From Desulfosediminicola flagellatus (GTDB lineage Bacteria > Desulfobacterota > Desulfobulbia > Desulfobulbales > Desulfocapsaceae), in NCBI RefSeq assembly GCF_005116655.2, contig NZ_CP050698.1:3207489-3271488 (forward strand): a DNA stretch of 64,000 nucleotides, in the 5' to 3' direction. The translations under genes and the position numbers were made by a program. The notes below the pieces were generated by a model. The model had not been told where the DNA came from and did no database searches. It saw only the letters and a list, made by a program, of their open reading frames with translations. Shown piece by piece: positions 43,077 through 52,777 of the stretch; the first letter of the stretch is position 1, and the number at the start of each line of letters is the position of its first letter.

Positions 43077-43246
43077 AGGCCAGGATCGGCCAACCATTTC
43101 AGCTGTTGAGATAACTTTGCCTTATAATACATTTCATCCAGGGCTATATCAACATTTTACAACACATCCTGTAGCTAAGAAGATAGCTGCAGTCACGCGA
43201 AACAAAAGCCGGGCCCCAGATTCTTTTTTGTATAAGACCCTTAAGT

Positions 43247-43957
43247 TCAGGAAAGAAGTGAAGACTTTCTTCTTCTAGTAGGTTTAGGCAACCTTCCCAT
43301 AAGTACTCCAGCAAATAACACCCCTGCTCCTGCCAGAAACCAGTTGACTGCCTTATCTTTTTTCAGGCTTGTATTTTCTGACTCTATCACAACAAGCTTT
43401 TCAGCAAGCTGACTATTTTCATCAAGAGTCTTCTGGAGATCATCCTTAATTTTCACTACATCTGCAGTATCTCTTCTAAGCGCATCAAAATCGTTTCTTA
43501 TCAGATCCCGCTCACCAATGCTCGTATTGAGTTCGGCTTTTGTTTCGGCAAGTTCATCTTCAAGATTCTGCATCGCCTGGGTAGCAAGCATCTCTTTTTC
43601 CTGCAGGTGCGCCATCTCTATCTTTAAAGATGAGACAAGATCGGCAAGAGGCCTGTCACTGCTCAGAAAGCGCTTCAGCATCCACCCTTCCTTACCGTTA
43701 TCAAGGCGCACGAGTGAATATGAATCACTCTCCTCAAGTAGTTCTACGGCAGTACCATCTTTCACTATCCCGACTATCTTATAATCATTCCCCTGCCCTC
43801 TCCTGACAACGACCTCTGTACTTGGTTGCACATAGAGTGTTTCCGCCTCTACGGGATCTGCCTGGAATGTGCCAGCAGCCACAGAAAGCATAATAGTGAA
43901 CGCTGAGGCAGACGCAGAAATATATTTGCGGATACGTTTTCTTCGGGCAATAATCAT
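43247..43957 (-). CDS. SH3-domain membrane protein (TIGR04211-like)
   Basis: The 236-aa protein has a signal/anchor near residues 12-38, a bacterial SH3 domain (about 40-100, 'LYVQPSTEVVVRRGQGNDYKIVGI', 'GWMLKRFL'), a long coiled coil (about 105-205) and a C-terminal transmembrane helix (about 206-222) with a basic tail. This SH3-coiled coil-anchor order matches the SH3-protein family TIGR04211. It is probably a periplasmic, inner-membrane-bound envelope protein that contacts the cell wall; its partner is unknown. It converges on the VanY-type gene. Confidence 0.8.
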   Translation of the reverse strand: MIIARRKRIRKYISASASAFTIMLSVAAGTFQADPVEAETLYVQPSTEVVVRRGQGNDYKIVGIVKDGTAVELLEESDSYSLVRLDNGKEGWMLKRFLSSDRPLADLVSSLKIEMAHLQEKEMLATQAMQNLEDELAETKAELNTSIGERDLIRNDFDALRRDTADVVKIKDDLQKTLDENSQLAEKLVVIESENTSLKKDKAVNWFLAGAGVLFAGVLMGRLPKPTRRRKSSLLS

Positions 43958-44485
43958 TGATTTGTATCTCCGTAATTCAACACAGTAGAAAGGAATCGTA
44001 TTTATAAAGGAAATAAACGAATAGACACCCTGACGGGATGCAATCTATACCTGTTTCACGTATTTTCCAAACATGGCTATCCCTGCATATGAACGTCAGG
44101 TACCATGTCGCTATCTAATAGGAAAAATATTTACTAACCTGCTGGTTTAAAGTCAAGCGCTGTCTCTTTACTGCCTGAATATGTTATTTTCCTGACACCA
44201 TGAAATATGCACAGGAGCATCAGGCGATACGATTATACCCATTTTCAATTGATCAAAACACTCTTACCTGCAAATACCCTATAGCTTTTGAACTCCCAAT
44301 CCGTTTCTCCAACCTTAAATTGTATCCCTATCAGATAACAATCCACTGTCGGATTCAACTACCGGAATTTCGACACCACATTATCTTGTTATGAAATTTG
44401 ACGCAGCTCACCTGAAAAGGCTATTATGTATACGTAACTACTATGATGTTTTTCATATCTGACTTTTCTCAAGAGGAATACGCTC
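43958..44485. other. Intergenic region before the PLP sulfhydrylase gene
   Basis: About 530 bp between divergent genes. A 64-codon frame near 44200 lacks an RBS and family motif and is not accepted. It should carry both promoters; a long riboswitch-like leader was not recognised. Confidence 0.4.
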
Positions 44486-45901
44486 ATGTCTAACGAGAAT
44501 GATATCATCACGCCAGGGATGCAAGACTATATTAACCGTAATAATTCCTACCTCGCCAAGCGATCCCAATATATACAGGACGAGGTGAAAAAATGGAAAT
44601 TCGACACAATTGCGGTACACGGTCTGTATTCGGTTACTGATGCAATAAACGACTATCAGGGATCAATCATCGAACCGATATTTATGAGCACCTCCCAGGC
44701 ATATCGTGATTCTGATGAAATGGCAGCAGCATTAGCGTATAAAATCCCGACATGGTGTTATTCCAGAATAGCCAATCCTTCAACGTATTATTACGAGTGG
44801 ACTCTCGCCCTGCTTGAAGGATATGGCTTCGATGGTGAAACCACCTGCTGCTCAACATCCTCTGGTATGGCTGCCATCATGACCGCAGTTCAACCTTTTC
44901 TACACGTGTATAACACACCCGCTGAACCGAGAAATTTTGTGGCAACTGCTCAGTGCTATGGCGGCACGTTCCAACAGTTTTCAATTAGATTGATGCAGGA
45001 AAGAAATATAGAATGCCGTTGGGTCCTTGATGCAACCAATCTCGATGAATGGAATTCCAAAATTGATGAAAATACCAGGTTTCTCTATGGTGAGCTCCCC
45101 AGTAATCCACAACTCAGTTTCTTCGACATCAAAGCAGTTGCCGATCTGGCTCACAGCCATGAAATCCCGCTGATATGTGATTCAACCATCGCAACTCCAG
45201 CCCTTCTACGACCGATTTCCCATGGTGCAGATATTGTGGTTCAATCTGTTACCAAAAGTTTGACCAGTAGTGGGTTCGGCATAGCAGGAGCTGTTATTGC
45301 CAGAAAAAATCTTACATCAAAATTCTCTGATGATGAGTTAAAAGAAGACTTTGCCCTTAACGTCAAATTGCTGCAAAACAGGGATTTCGGCCCAAATCTC
45401 CATCCCTTACAGGCAGTAATGAGCTTAAACGATATGCGTACTATTCGCTCAAAGATGGATCTTATGAGTCGCTCCACCATGAAGATAGCCCGTAGTCTGA
45501 ACAGTCATCCTCAAGTAGAAAGTGTTCAATATCTTGGATTACCCGATCATCCGCAACATGAACTGGCGAGTAAGTATATGTGGTTAGTCGATGCGGAATA
45601 TGACGAGTTGTACAACAAGCCGGTCAATAGGTACGGGCATCTCATGTCGTTTTGCGTAAAAGGCGGAGCAGAAAAAACCAGAGGTGTTTTCGACAACCTC
45701 AAACGCATCTGGAGGGCAACGGATCTTGGACGGATAAAGTCTGTGGCAACGATCCCGGCCATATCCACCCACCAGCAGCAAGGTGAAGAAGGACGTAAGA
45801 AGGCTGGCATCCCGGCCAATATGATCCGCCTATGCGTAGGGGCCGAACATCCGGATGATATACTTGCCGACCTTGATCAGGCACTCAACGCCGCAAAATA
45901 A
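44486..45901 (+). CDS. Cys/Met-metabolism PLP enzyme (O-acetylhomoserine sulfhydrylase / cystathionine synthase-like)
   Basis: The 471-aa protein is a fold-type I PLP enzyme of the Cys/Met group: 'CYSRIANPSTYYYEWTLALLEGY', 'TAQCYGGT', 'CDSTIATPALLRPISHGADIVVQSVTKSLTSSG' with the Schiff-base Lys in 'VTKS', and the C-terminal 'IRLCVGAEHPDDILADL'. It is longer than the common 390-430 aa enzymes, with an N-terminal extension of about 30 residues. Substrate choice (O-acetylhomoserine, cystathionine or methionine cleavage) cannot be set from sequence. Single gene; it fits the methionine chemistry also seen at the start of the window. Confidence 0.82.
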   Translation: MSNENDIITPGMQDYINRNNSYLAKRSQYIQDEVKKWKFDTIAVHGLYSVTDAINDYQGSIIEPIFMSTSQAYRDSDEMAAALAYKIPTWCYSRIANPSTYYYEWTLALLEGYGFDGETTCCSTSSGMAAIMTAVQPFLHVYNTPAEPRNFVATAQCYGGTFQQFSIRLMQERNIECRWVLDATNLDEWNSKIDENTRFLYGELPSNPQLSFFDIKAVADLAHSHEIPLICDSTIATPALLRPISHGADIVVQSVTKSLTSSGFGIAGAVIARKNLTSKFSDDELKEDFALNVKLLQNRDFGPNLHPLQAVMSLNDMRTIRSKMDLMSRSTMKIARSLNSHPQVESVQYLGLPDHPQHELASKYMWLVDAEYDELYNKPVNRYGHLMSFCVKGGAEKTRGVFDNLKRIWRATDLGRIKSVATIPAISTHQQQGEEGRKKAGIPANMIRLCVGAEHPDDILADLDQALNAAK

Positions 45902-46044
45902 ACCCTGCGGAGTTTTAACTGGTTACATTTGTCTACAGCGGTGTCCATGAAGAGATCGGGCTAATTATAGTGAAGTTCGTCCCACTCTTGGTATAGTGCC
46001 GTTTTATTTTTTATTCTTTATTTTCTATTTTTTAAGGATAAACG

Positions 46045-46098
46045 ATGCACGATCTGCCATGGGCAGAAGATTATAAAACACGGAAACAGAAGGAGTAG
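46045..46098 (+). CDS. Possible 17-aa leader peptide
   Basis: An ATG frame of 17 codons (MHDLPWAEDYKTRKQKE) with AAGGA 7 nt upstream. Its stop (TAG 46096-46098) overlaps the AAGGAG ribosome-binding site of the next gene. Such a layout can couple translation of the two. Too short for a functional call. Confidence 0.3.
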   Translation: MHDLPWAEDYKTRKQKE

Positions 46099-46104
46099 TA
46101 CACA

Positions 46105-46290
46105 GTGGAACTTAAAAGCAATCAGTCAGCCTTGATACTGGAAGTTGATGATGCCGATGAAATAAGTGTCAACGTCGCATCTGGAGACCAGGATGGTATA
46201 ACCGCGCAATTATGCCAAGCCATTGCAATGAAGCTCATGTCTGACGAGACTTTTCAAGCTGAACTCATGGACATGCTGGATGACGAATAG
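46105..46290 (+). CDS. Small acidic hypothetical protein (61 aa)
   Basis: GTG 46105 has AAGGAG at a good distance. The protein is acidic and helical in the C-terminal half ('ITAQLCQAIAMKLMSDETFQAELMDMLDDE') with a strand-like N-terminus ('SALILEVDDADEISVNVA'). No family recognised. It has no signal peptide and stands alone, apart from the possible leader peptide upstream. Confidence 0.6.
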   Translation: MELKSNQSALILEVDDADEISVNVASGDQDGITAQLCQAIAMKLMSDETFQAELMDMLDDE

Positions 46291-46453
46291 CAGATCCTGA
46301 TCTTCAGGAGCACACTCACAAGCATTACGATAGAGAATAGCCTGCATGTACGCATTCACTGCGACTACGACAGGCTTTTCTCTGTATGTTGCATATCTTT
46401 TCAACTCTACCGGCAGCGCATATCGACAGGGTTATGTTTCTGACACTCAGTCT

Positions 46454-49396
46454 TTAAAAGAACAACTCACTTTTCCCTAGTTGTGACAGTTTTTTTCGCA
46501 GATCACCCAGCTGCCCAAATACCTTCTCCAACATCTCTCTTTCCATATGAGTCAGATGGCTCAGTGGTATATGGTTATCAGGTTCCTTTCCTTCATCAAC
46601 GCAAAGTACCTGGTGCTTAAATCGAAGTCGCATGAGAAAATCGTACGTCTCAACAATCTCATCATGAAGACTATTTGAGATACCTTTCATTTCAAGCAGA
46701 CCAGCGAGTCGCTGCAAAGTACCTGTCGGTTTCAGGCCATGATAAATTGCCTGAATCCGGGCAAAGCCAATAATAACCGCAAGTGCATGTTTCATGTTAA
46801 AAGTGTCTGGGTGTTCTCCCCCCGACTCAACACTAAGCTTACCAAAAAAATCTACCGGAATCTTGAAATCGAGACAGTTTTGAGCGAGCTGAATGAAAAA
46901 CGGCATCTGCTGAGCTGTTTTCAGCTGCACATATTCTCGAAGCTCTTCAGTAAATCGATCCTCTCCATAAATACATCTGAAATCGAAAAATATACTTACC
47001 TCCATAAGGTCTTCAGGGCTGGACTCAGCAATCCATTCTCTGAAATACGTTTTCCATATCGACAATGGCTGACACCATCTCTGGTTCATAGCCATCACCT
47101 CCCCCTTACAGAAACGATATCCAACCTGATCCAGACGGGTACACACCTTATTGCCAAGTCGCAGAAAATATTTCTTTACGTGTTCTTCATCTTCCTGCTG
47201 CATTTCAACATCTGCATAGATTATCGCGTTATCCTGATCTGTAGCCAGTGTCTGCTCTCCGCGCCCCTCGCTTCCAAGACTTATAAACGCAAAAGAAACC
47301 GGCGCGGCACCAAGCTCTTTTATCGTCATGTCGATAATCTTAACAAAAATCGAATCACTTATATTTGTAATCATCTTCGAAATATTGCCTGCATGCGAAC
47401 CACTGTCACTCAAGGCTTTAACCATTCGCGGCATGCGTGCCTGGCTGGTTTGCAAATCTTCCACAGACTCTGCTTTCTTAATTTCACTCAACATAAATGA
47501 CGATGAATATTGATGTACGTTAAGGAGCTGTTCGTTTGTCACAACACCGACAATTTCGCCCGAACTTTCACGCACTACCAGATGGTGGCCTCCCCGCTCC
47601 TGCAGCTTCAACAGTGCTTCATATATGAGTGCACTATCCTCAATATAGGTAAGCGGTGAACTCATGATTTCATATACTTGTGTCTCAGCAGACAGGTTCC
47701 TCGCCAAAATGCGCTCACACAGAATCGAATCGGTTATAATACCGATCATTTGACCAGATTCACTTGAGACAAGAATGTTGTTATGAACACTTCTGGACAT
47801 TACGCGGGCAGCATCATGAACAGTGGTATGCAAATCACAGTGTATATAGGACGTTAGGATTGTACGAATAGGCTGATTAAGAAATAACATCGAGGTTTGG
47901 AGTTCAACAATAAACCTCTCCCGCTCTTCTTCACGTTTTTCCTGAGCGCTGATATCAAGCATAAAACCTTCATAATGCAACAGCCCATCATTTTCATCAG
48001 TAACAGGAACCATAGATAGCGAGACTGGCGTAGATTTACCTTCGCTCGACTTTACAATATAGTTTTTCCCCCTGACTCGTTTATCGCTTTGTAATAGTTC
48101 TGTTAACGATGCCCCACCGCGGGGAGTTTCTATGATGTCCAGCAAATTGCGCTTTAAGAGCGCCTCCTCATTATTTACACCTGCCAGTAAAGCTATCGTA
48201 TTATTGGCCTCAAGAATCTTCAGTTGTCCATCCGCATCGACCTTAAATACACCTATCTCAAGATCAGATATGATCTGACGAAAATTCTCCCTGCTCTCCA
48301 AAAGCTGTCTTTCAACTCGTTTGGCAGCACGTACATCACGTACCGAGATAACCAGAACATTCTGCCTGCCGAACGTTTTTTCTGTTATGGCCGCGTGAAC
48401 CAGCAGAACGTTTCCATCTTTGGTCTTTAGATTACATTCATAAGACCCGTCTGGATCTCTGCCCATAGCTTCTGCGAGAATATCTGTAACTCCGTTCTTC
48501 CCGCCCTGCGCATCTAAATCGTGCCCTACCAGTTCTGCAAGAGAAACTCCCTCAAGTTCAAACGTTTTGTAGCCCAGAAGTTGCTCCATACTCCCGTTGG
48601 CATAGATCACCAACTCTTCAAACACCATCATTATTGGCTCAACAGCCGCCTCAACGAGAACGCGGTATTTCTCTTCAGACTCTGCAAGATTCTCTTCCGC
48701 GGCTCTCCTTCGCCTCTCAATATTCAAGCTATGAAAAGTAACAACCATGAGCAGCAGAGTGATCAAGCCGACCGCTGAAAAGGTCATAACAGAGAGACTT
48801 CCCGTTATTTCACGTGTTTTAATCTCTACATCATCCAAGAAAACCCCTGTCCCTACTACCCAGTTCCAAGGGGAAAACTTTTTTACAAATGAAAGTTTCG
48901 GAACAATTTTTTCATCCGTGTATTTCCAGTTCCAGAGATAATCAATAAAGCCGCTATCACGATGCTCAACCGTTGCCAGAATTTCCCTGAACAGATAATT
49001 CCCCTCAGGAGTCTGGAAATTTCCAAGGTCGGTACCTATTAATTCTTTGGAGTAGGGGTGCATAATGAGATGCGGTTGCATGTCATTGATCCAGAAGTAA
49101 TCTCTGCCATCATTACCGTAGCGTAAATGCTCTATCTCATCTAATGCATGACGCTGTGCCTGTTCTCTGGTCAGGGTCCCTGCAATCTCCTCTTTGTGAT
49201 ACATATCCATCACGCTCCATGCCACATTTGACAGTTCACGGAGCATTTCCCGTTTTGCCCCCATGAAACTATCTGTAAAGGCGGGGATGATAACCCGATA
49301 GATCGATCCAACAGAAATAAGGACTGCAAGAAGAGCAGGAAAGATTACGGCAAGAATAAACCTGAACCAGCTATTTTCTTTCAATTTTCGGCCCAT
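46454..49396 (-). CDS. Cache-PAS-PAS-CBS-CBS-DUF294 nucleotidyltransferase-like sensor
   Basis: The 980-aa protein has a transmembrane helix (about 12-35), a single-Cache sensor domain (about 40-200, 'DGRDYFWINDMQPHLIMHPY'), a second helix (about 205-225), two PAS domains (about 240-360 and 370-490), a pair of CBS domains (about 505-630), and a GlnD-like nucleotidyltransferase region of the DUF294 family with 'GSEGRGEQTLATDQDNAI' near residue 708, then DUF294_C. CBS-DUF294 proteins are usually soluble; fusing them to a membrane sensor is unusual. It may nucleotidylate a target in response to an external ligand. Target unknown; it is followed on the same strand by no partner gene. Confidence 0.85.
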   Translation of the reverse strand: MGRKLKENSWFRFILAVIFPALLAVLISVGSIYRVIIPAFTDSFMGAKREMLRELSNVAWSVMDMYHKEEIAGTLTREQAQRHALDEIEHLRYGNDGRDYFWINDMQPHLIMHPYSKELIGTDLGNFQTPEGNYLFREILATVEHRDSGFIDYLWNWKYTDEKIVPKLSFVKKFSPWNWVVGTGVFLDDVEIKTREITGSLSVMTFSAVGLITLLLMVVTFHSLNIERRRRAAEENLAESEEKYRVLVEAAVEPIMMVFEELVIYANGSMEQLLGYKTFELEGVSLAELVGHDLDAQGGKNGVTDILAEAMGRDPDGSYECNLKTKDGNVLLVHAAITEKTFGRQNVLVISVRDVRAAKRVERQLLESRENFRQIISDLEIGVFKVDADGQLKILEANNTIALLAGVNNEEALLKRNLLDIIETPRGGASLTELLQSDKRVRGKNYIVKSSEGKSTPVSLSMVPVTDENDGLLHYEGFMLDISAQEKREEERERFIVELQTSMLFLNQPIRTILTSYIHCDLHTTVHDAARVMSRSVHNNILVSSESGQMIGIITDSILCERILARNLSAETQVYEIMSSPLTYIEDSALIYEALLKLQERGGHHLVVRESSGEIVGVVTNEQLLNVHQYSSSFMLSEIKKAESVEDLQTSQARMPRMVKALSDSGSHAGNISKMITNISDSIFVKIIDMTIKELGAAPVSFAFISLGSEGRGEQTLATDQDNAIIYADVEMQQEDEEHVKKYFLRLGNKVCTRLDQVGYRFCKGEVMAMNQRWCQPLSIWKTYFREWIAESSPEDLMEVSIFFDFRCIYGEDRFTEELREYVQLKTAQQMPFFIQLAQNCLDFKIPVDFFGKLSVESGGEHPDTFNMKHALAVIIGFARIQAIYHGLKPTGTLQRLAGLLEMKGISNSLHDEIVETYDFLMRLRFKHQVLCVDEGKEPDNHIPLSHLTHMEREMLEKVFGQLGDLRKKLSQLGKSELFF

Positions 49397-49504
49397 TGCG
49401 TCTCCTTTGATACTGGTCGGTTTTCAACCTTGCATGGAAGATACAACATACGAACCCCAGGCATCTCCTGGAATAGGAAATGCCTGAATATACCTCATGT
49501 CGAT

Positions 49505-50671
49505 TCAGATAAATATTGAAGGTGTAATGTCAAAATATCGTTTGAGATTTTCCCTGTGTATACGTAGCGCTTGCGGAGTATTCCCATTCTCACTGAAAAG
49601 ATCAGGCTTTTTACTGATGACTGCAAAAAGCGATTCAACAAGTGTCGCATCAAACTGACTTCCTGCGTTTCGTTGCAATATGCCAATCGCATCAGCAAGT
49701 CGGATTCGGCGCATATGCTTTCTCCCGGCAAGCATAGTCTCCAAGGCATCACACACAGTTATTACGCGGGCACCAATTGGAATATCTTCACCCTTTAATC
49801 CGTCTGGGTAACCCGTGCCGTCAAAACGCTCATGGTGATGTAAAACGATGGGGAGGACATCACTCAAAAACTTGAGAGGACGAAGAATGCGTGCACCGAT
49901 TACAGGATGCTGCTGGATTACGTTTCGCTCATTTTTCGACAATATGCCAAGACGCTCGATTATTGCATCATCAAGACCAATTTTCCCAATATCATGGAGT
50001 AGACCGCCATGATAAATTATCTCCCTTTCGTGCGGAGACAACGTGAGTTCTTCAGCCAGTAATCGAGCAAACCGTGCCACCCGGATCGAATGCCCATGAG
50101 TCATTTCATCCTTTGCCTCAAGAACAAGAGCAAAACCTTCAACCATTTGACGCAAACTCTCAACCATTTGCGTGTCATACATCAAGGCTTTATGTACGGC
50201 ACTTGCGCCCTGCTCAGCAAACGCCATTAACAGATCCTGCTCCACCTCATTCAAGCAACGCGGTGTTGCAAACCAGACTGCAAGAATAGCTCGATAGGAA
50301 TTAGAGATATCCATGGAAACGCCACACATAGCTCCGTTATCAAAAATTTCCGGGCAGGCAATTCCTGCAAAACGAGAATCTTCTCCAATATTTGTAATAT
50401 TGACAACAGAACTGGCGCGAGATCTAAAAAGGGTACTGAGTGCGGAATAATTAAGATTCGGAACATCCCCATGGGCAGGGCCTTTCATCGTAACCGATTC
50501 TATCCGGCTGGTACTGTCATCAAGTATCCAGAAAAATGCCCCTCCAGCTGAAAGGCATTCTTTGGTATGTCCAACAATGGAAGCAAATATTTCAGCACTG
50601 TTTACACCTGTATTTATAGATTTACTCACCTGTGCAAAACGCTTAAAAAAGTTTTCGTTTTCCAGACTCAT
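49505..50671 (-). CDS. GAF / HD-GYP phosphodiesterase-like protein
   Basis: A 388-aa soluble protein. Residues 15-165 form a GAF sensor. Residues 185-350 form an HD-GYP domain with 'HSIRVARFARLLAEEL', 'GGLLHDIGKIGLDDAI', 'QQHPVIGARI', 'LHHHERFDGTGYPDGLKGEDIPIGARVITVCDALE'. All metal ligands look present. HD-GYP proteins degrade cyclic di-GMP. The usual 'DAYDAM' is 'DALETM' here. It may tune biofilm or envelope functions; the GAF ligand is unknown. Confidence 0.88.
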   Translation of the reverse strand: MSLENENFFKRFAQVSKSINTGVNSAEIFASIVGHTKECLSAGGAFFWILDDSTSRIESVTMKGPAHGDVPNLNYSALSTLFRSRASSVVNITNIGEDSRFAGIACPEIFDNGAMCGVSMDISNSYRAILAVWFATPRCLNEVEQDLLMAFAEQGASAVHKALMYDTQMVESLRQMVEGFALVLEAKDEMTHGHSIRVARFARLLAEELTLSPHEREIIYHGGLLHDIGKIGLDDAIIERLGILSKNERNVIQQHPVIGARILRPLKFLSDVLPIVLHHHERFDGTGYPDGLKGEDIPIGARVITVCDALETMLAGRKHMRRIRLADAIGILQRNAGSQFDATLVESLFAVISKKPDLFSENGNTPQALRIHRENLKRYFDITPSIFI

Positions 50672-50718
50672 TAGCTGCTCCGTTCAACGTACAGGGGTAT
50701 CGTCTGATATTTGGCTGG

Positions 50719-51867
50719 CTACACAATACCTTCTTCTGAAAATTCTTTTATTACGGTTTCACTATATCCCAATTCCAGCAACACCTCGCGAGTATGCTCT
50801 CCAAACTCTGCCGGTGCTGAGCGCAACGCCCCTGGTGTTTCACTGAGTTTGACCGGAATACCAAACGTTTTATGCGTTTTTCCATCTTTCCCTAAATACT
50901 CACAAACCATCTCGCGCTCTTTAAATAAAGCATCATCAAGAATTTCATCGATTGATCTTATTGCACTATAACAGGCACCTAATCCTGTCAGTTCATTGTC
51001 CCAATAATCTCGGTTTTCAGAATTAAATGTATGGCGTAACCAGGATATGATTTCAAGTCGATGTTCATTATCGTACTGCAACTGCGCATATTCAGGTTTG
51101 CCGAGACGTTCACAGAGTTTTTTCCAGAACCTGTTCTCAACTGCACCAAGTGCTATATACCTGCTATCTTTAGTTACATACGTATTATAACAGCCATAGC
51201 GATGTGAAAGTGTAGTATCTGATCGTACAGGAGTCTCACCATAGGCTTTTTCGAGGAAGCGAGGCAGAGTCAACAGCCCCAAAACACCGTCTGTCATCGA
51301 TATATCTATATATTGGCCCCTGCCAGATTTTTCCCGCTGATACAACGCGAGGAGAATACCGATGGCTGCCTGCATAGAACCACCGGCAATATCAGCAATC
51401 TGAATCCCAGGGATCACCGGAGCATTATCCTTTTCTCCAATAAGATGAAGAAGCCCTGCAGTGCTCAAGTAGTTCACATCATGCCCGGGATCGTCACGTT
51501 TTTCTCCAGTCTGCCCATAACCGGAGATTGAACAGTAAATCAATCCAGGATTAATTTCACGCAGGCTATCGTAATCAACACCTAATCGCTTAACAACGCC
51601 CGGACGAAAGCCTTCCAACACCACATCGGCACGTTCTGCAAGTTTGAAGAAAATTCTTTTCCCTTCATCACTTTTGAGGTTAAGCGACATATGTCTCTTG
51701 TTTCTGTTAATCTCATCAAAAAACAGACCATCCCCTAAAAACCTGCGATCTTCAATGGCAATCACCTCAGCACCATGATCAGCAAGAATCATCGAACAAT
51801 ACGGCCCAGGAAGCAAACGGGATAAATCAAGAACCTTCACACCTGACAACGCACCTGCACCCAGCAT
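50719..51867 (-). CDS. Class III CoA transferase (CaiB/BaiF, acyl-CoA racemase-like)
   Basis: The 382-aa protein matches the CaiB/BaiF family ('LSGVKVLDLSRLLPGPYCSMILADHGAEVIAIED', 'NKRHMSLNLKSDEGKRIFFKLAERADVVLEGFRPGV', 'YCSISGYGQTG', 'DVNYLSTAGLL'). The Asp in 'QIADIAGGS' is at the position of the catalytic Asp of alpha-methylacyl-CoA racemase and CoA transferases. It would move CoA between carboxylic acids or epimerise a 2-methylacyl-CoA. Substrate cannot be read from sequence. With the dehydrogenase and hydratase at 61-63 kb it suggests use of fatty or branched acids. Confidence 0.85.
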   Translation of the reverse strand: MLGAGALSGVKVLDLSRLLPGPYCSMILADHGAEVIAIEDRRFLGDGLFFDEINRNKRHMSLNLKSDEGKRIFFKLAERADVVLEGFRPGVVKRLGVDYDSLREINPGLIYCSISGYGQTGEKRDDPGHDVNYLSTAGLLHLIGEKDNAPVIPGIQIADIAGGSMQAAIGILLALYQREKSGRGQYIDISMTDGVLGLLTLPRFLEKAYGETPVRSDTTLSHRYGCYNTYVTKDSRYIALGAVENRFWKKLCERLGKPEYAQLQYDNEHRLEIISWLRHTFNSENRDYWDNELTGLGACYSAIRSIDEILDDALFKEREMVCEYLGKDGKTHKTFGIPVKLSETPGALRSAPAEFGEHTREVLLELGYSETVIKEFSEEGIV

Positions 51868-52231
51868 GGCACACCTCGTTTGTAGCTATTATGTTTGAGT
51901 TATTTAGAATGTTTTTTCTGATTTCCACGTAGTAACAGCTTTATCCTCGTTTTGGTTTTCAGCGCAGTGGAAGAGATAATAATAAAAGCGAATGATGAGC
52001 GAAAAACGCGTTAGGCTTCATCCCGAAACGATGATTTCTCATCTGAATCGAGGGGCTCAAAAAATTGTACCGCAGCCATATCTCACATCTCGAAGTCTCG
52101 TTCCCCGCTTACCGGGAGGATCAAATTTTGAAAAATAACGAGACAAACGAAGACTCAGTGATTCAGATGGAAAGTACCTTTTTCAGGTGGAAACACATGA
52201 GGTCATGACACCATAATTTGTCACAAACCAA
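51868..52231. other. Intergenic region with nested inverted repeats
   Basis: 364 bp between cobO and the CoA transferase, both on the minus strand. CATCTGAATC (52040-52049) pairs with GATTCAGATG (52160-52169), and inside it GTCTCGTT (52095-52102) pairs with AACGAGAC (52137-52144). The nested stems could form a structured RNA or mark a small mobile remnant. No coding frame supported. Confidence 0.35.
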
Positions 52232-52777
52232 TTAATATTCCACCCCTCTCTGCGCTTTTATTCCCTGGTCATAGGCATGTTTCACCGGGTCAATTACAGA
52301 AACGGTATCTGCAATCTCGACAAGAGACTCATGGGCATCACGCCCTGTCATGATAATAGTCAATCGCTCGGGTTTATTGGTTACAAGATCAACGATTTTC
52401 TCAACTTCGAGAAATCCGAATAATGGCAGATAGGTGATCTCATCGAGAATAATGAGATCGTACTCATCACTTTCGATTTTCTCTTTAGCCAGAGCGAAAC
52501 CTTCTTCTGCCACCAACTTATCTGCTTCAATGTTTTCTTTATTAAAAACAAATCCCTTACCGCAGATAAACCAATCGAGATTAGCGAATTTATCAGCCAT
52601 CAACCGCTCACCATAATCCCCCTGGCCTTTAAGAAACTGAATAACACACACTTTATGGTCATGGCCGAGTGCTCTGAATGCGGTTCCAAGAGCAGCTGTA
52701 GTCTTACCTTTTCCATGCCCTGTATTGAGGATTATTCTACCTTTTGCAGTTCTTTTCTTATCTGTGTCACAACTCAT
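52232..52777 (-). CDS. cobO: Cob(I)yrinic acid a,c-diamide adenosyltransferase
   Basis: A 181-aa CobO/BtuR/CobA-type enzyme with the P-loop 'GHGKGKTTAALG', 'VIQFLKGQGDYGE' and 'LIILDEITYLPLFGFL'. It transfers the adenosyl group of ATP to Co(I) corrinoids, a step in cobalamin synthesis or salvage. The window's corrinoid-dependent steps (AcsCD, possibly the MetE-core protein) create demand for corrinoid. No cobalamin riboswitch was recognised upstream. Confidence 0.92.
   Translation of the reverse strand: MSCDTDKKRTAKGRIILNTGHGKGKTTAALGTAFRALGHDHKVCVIQFLKGQGDYGERLMADKFANLDWFICGKGFVFNKENIEADKLVAEEGFALAKEKIESDEYDLIILDEITYLPLFGFLEVEKIVDLVTNKPERLTIIMTGRDAHESLVEIADTVSVIDPVKHAYDQGIKAQRGVEY

Noticed and set aside
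44200..44394. A 64-codon frame before the PLP sulfhydrylase gene
   Set aside because: No ribosome-binding site, no motif, and ends at random relative to the next gene.
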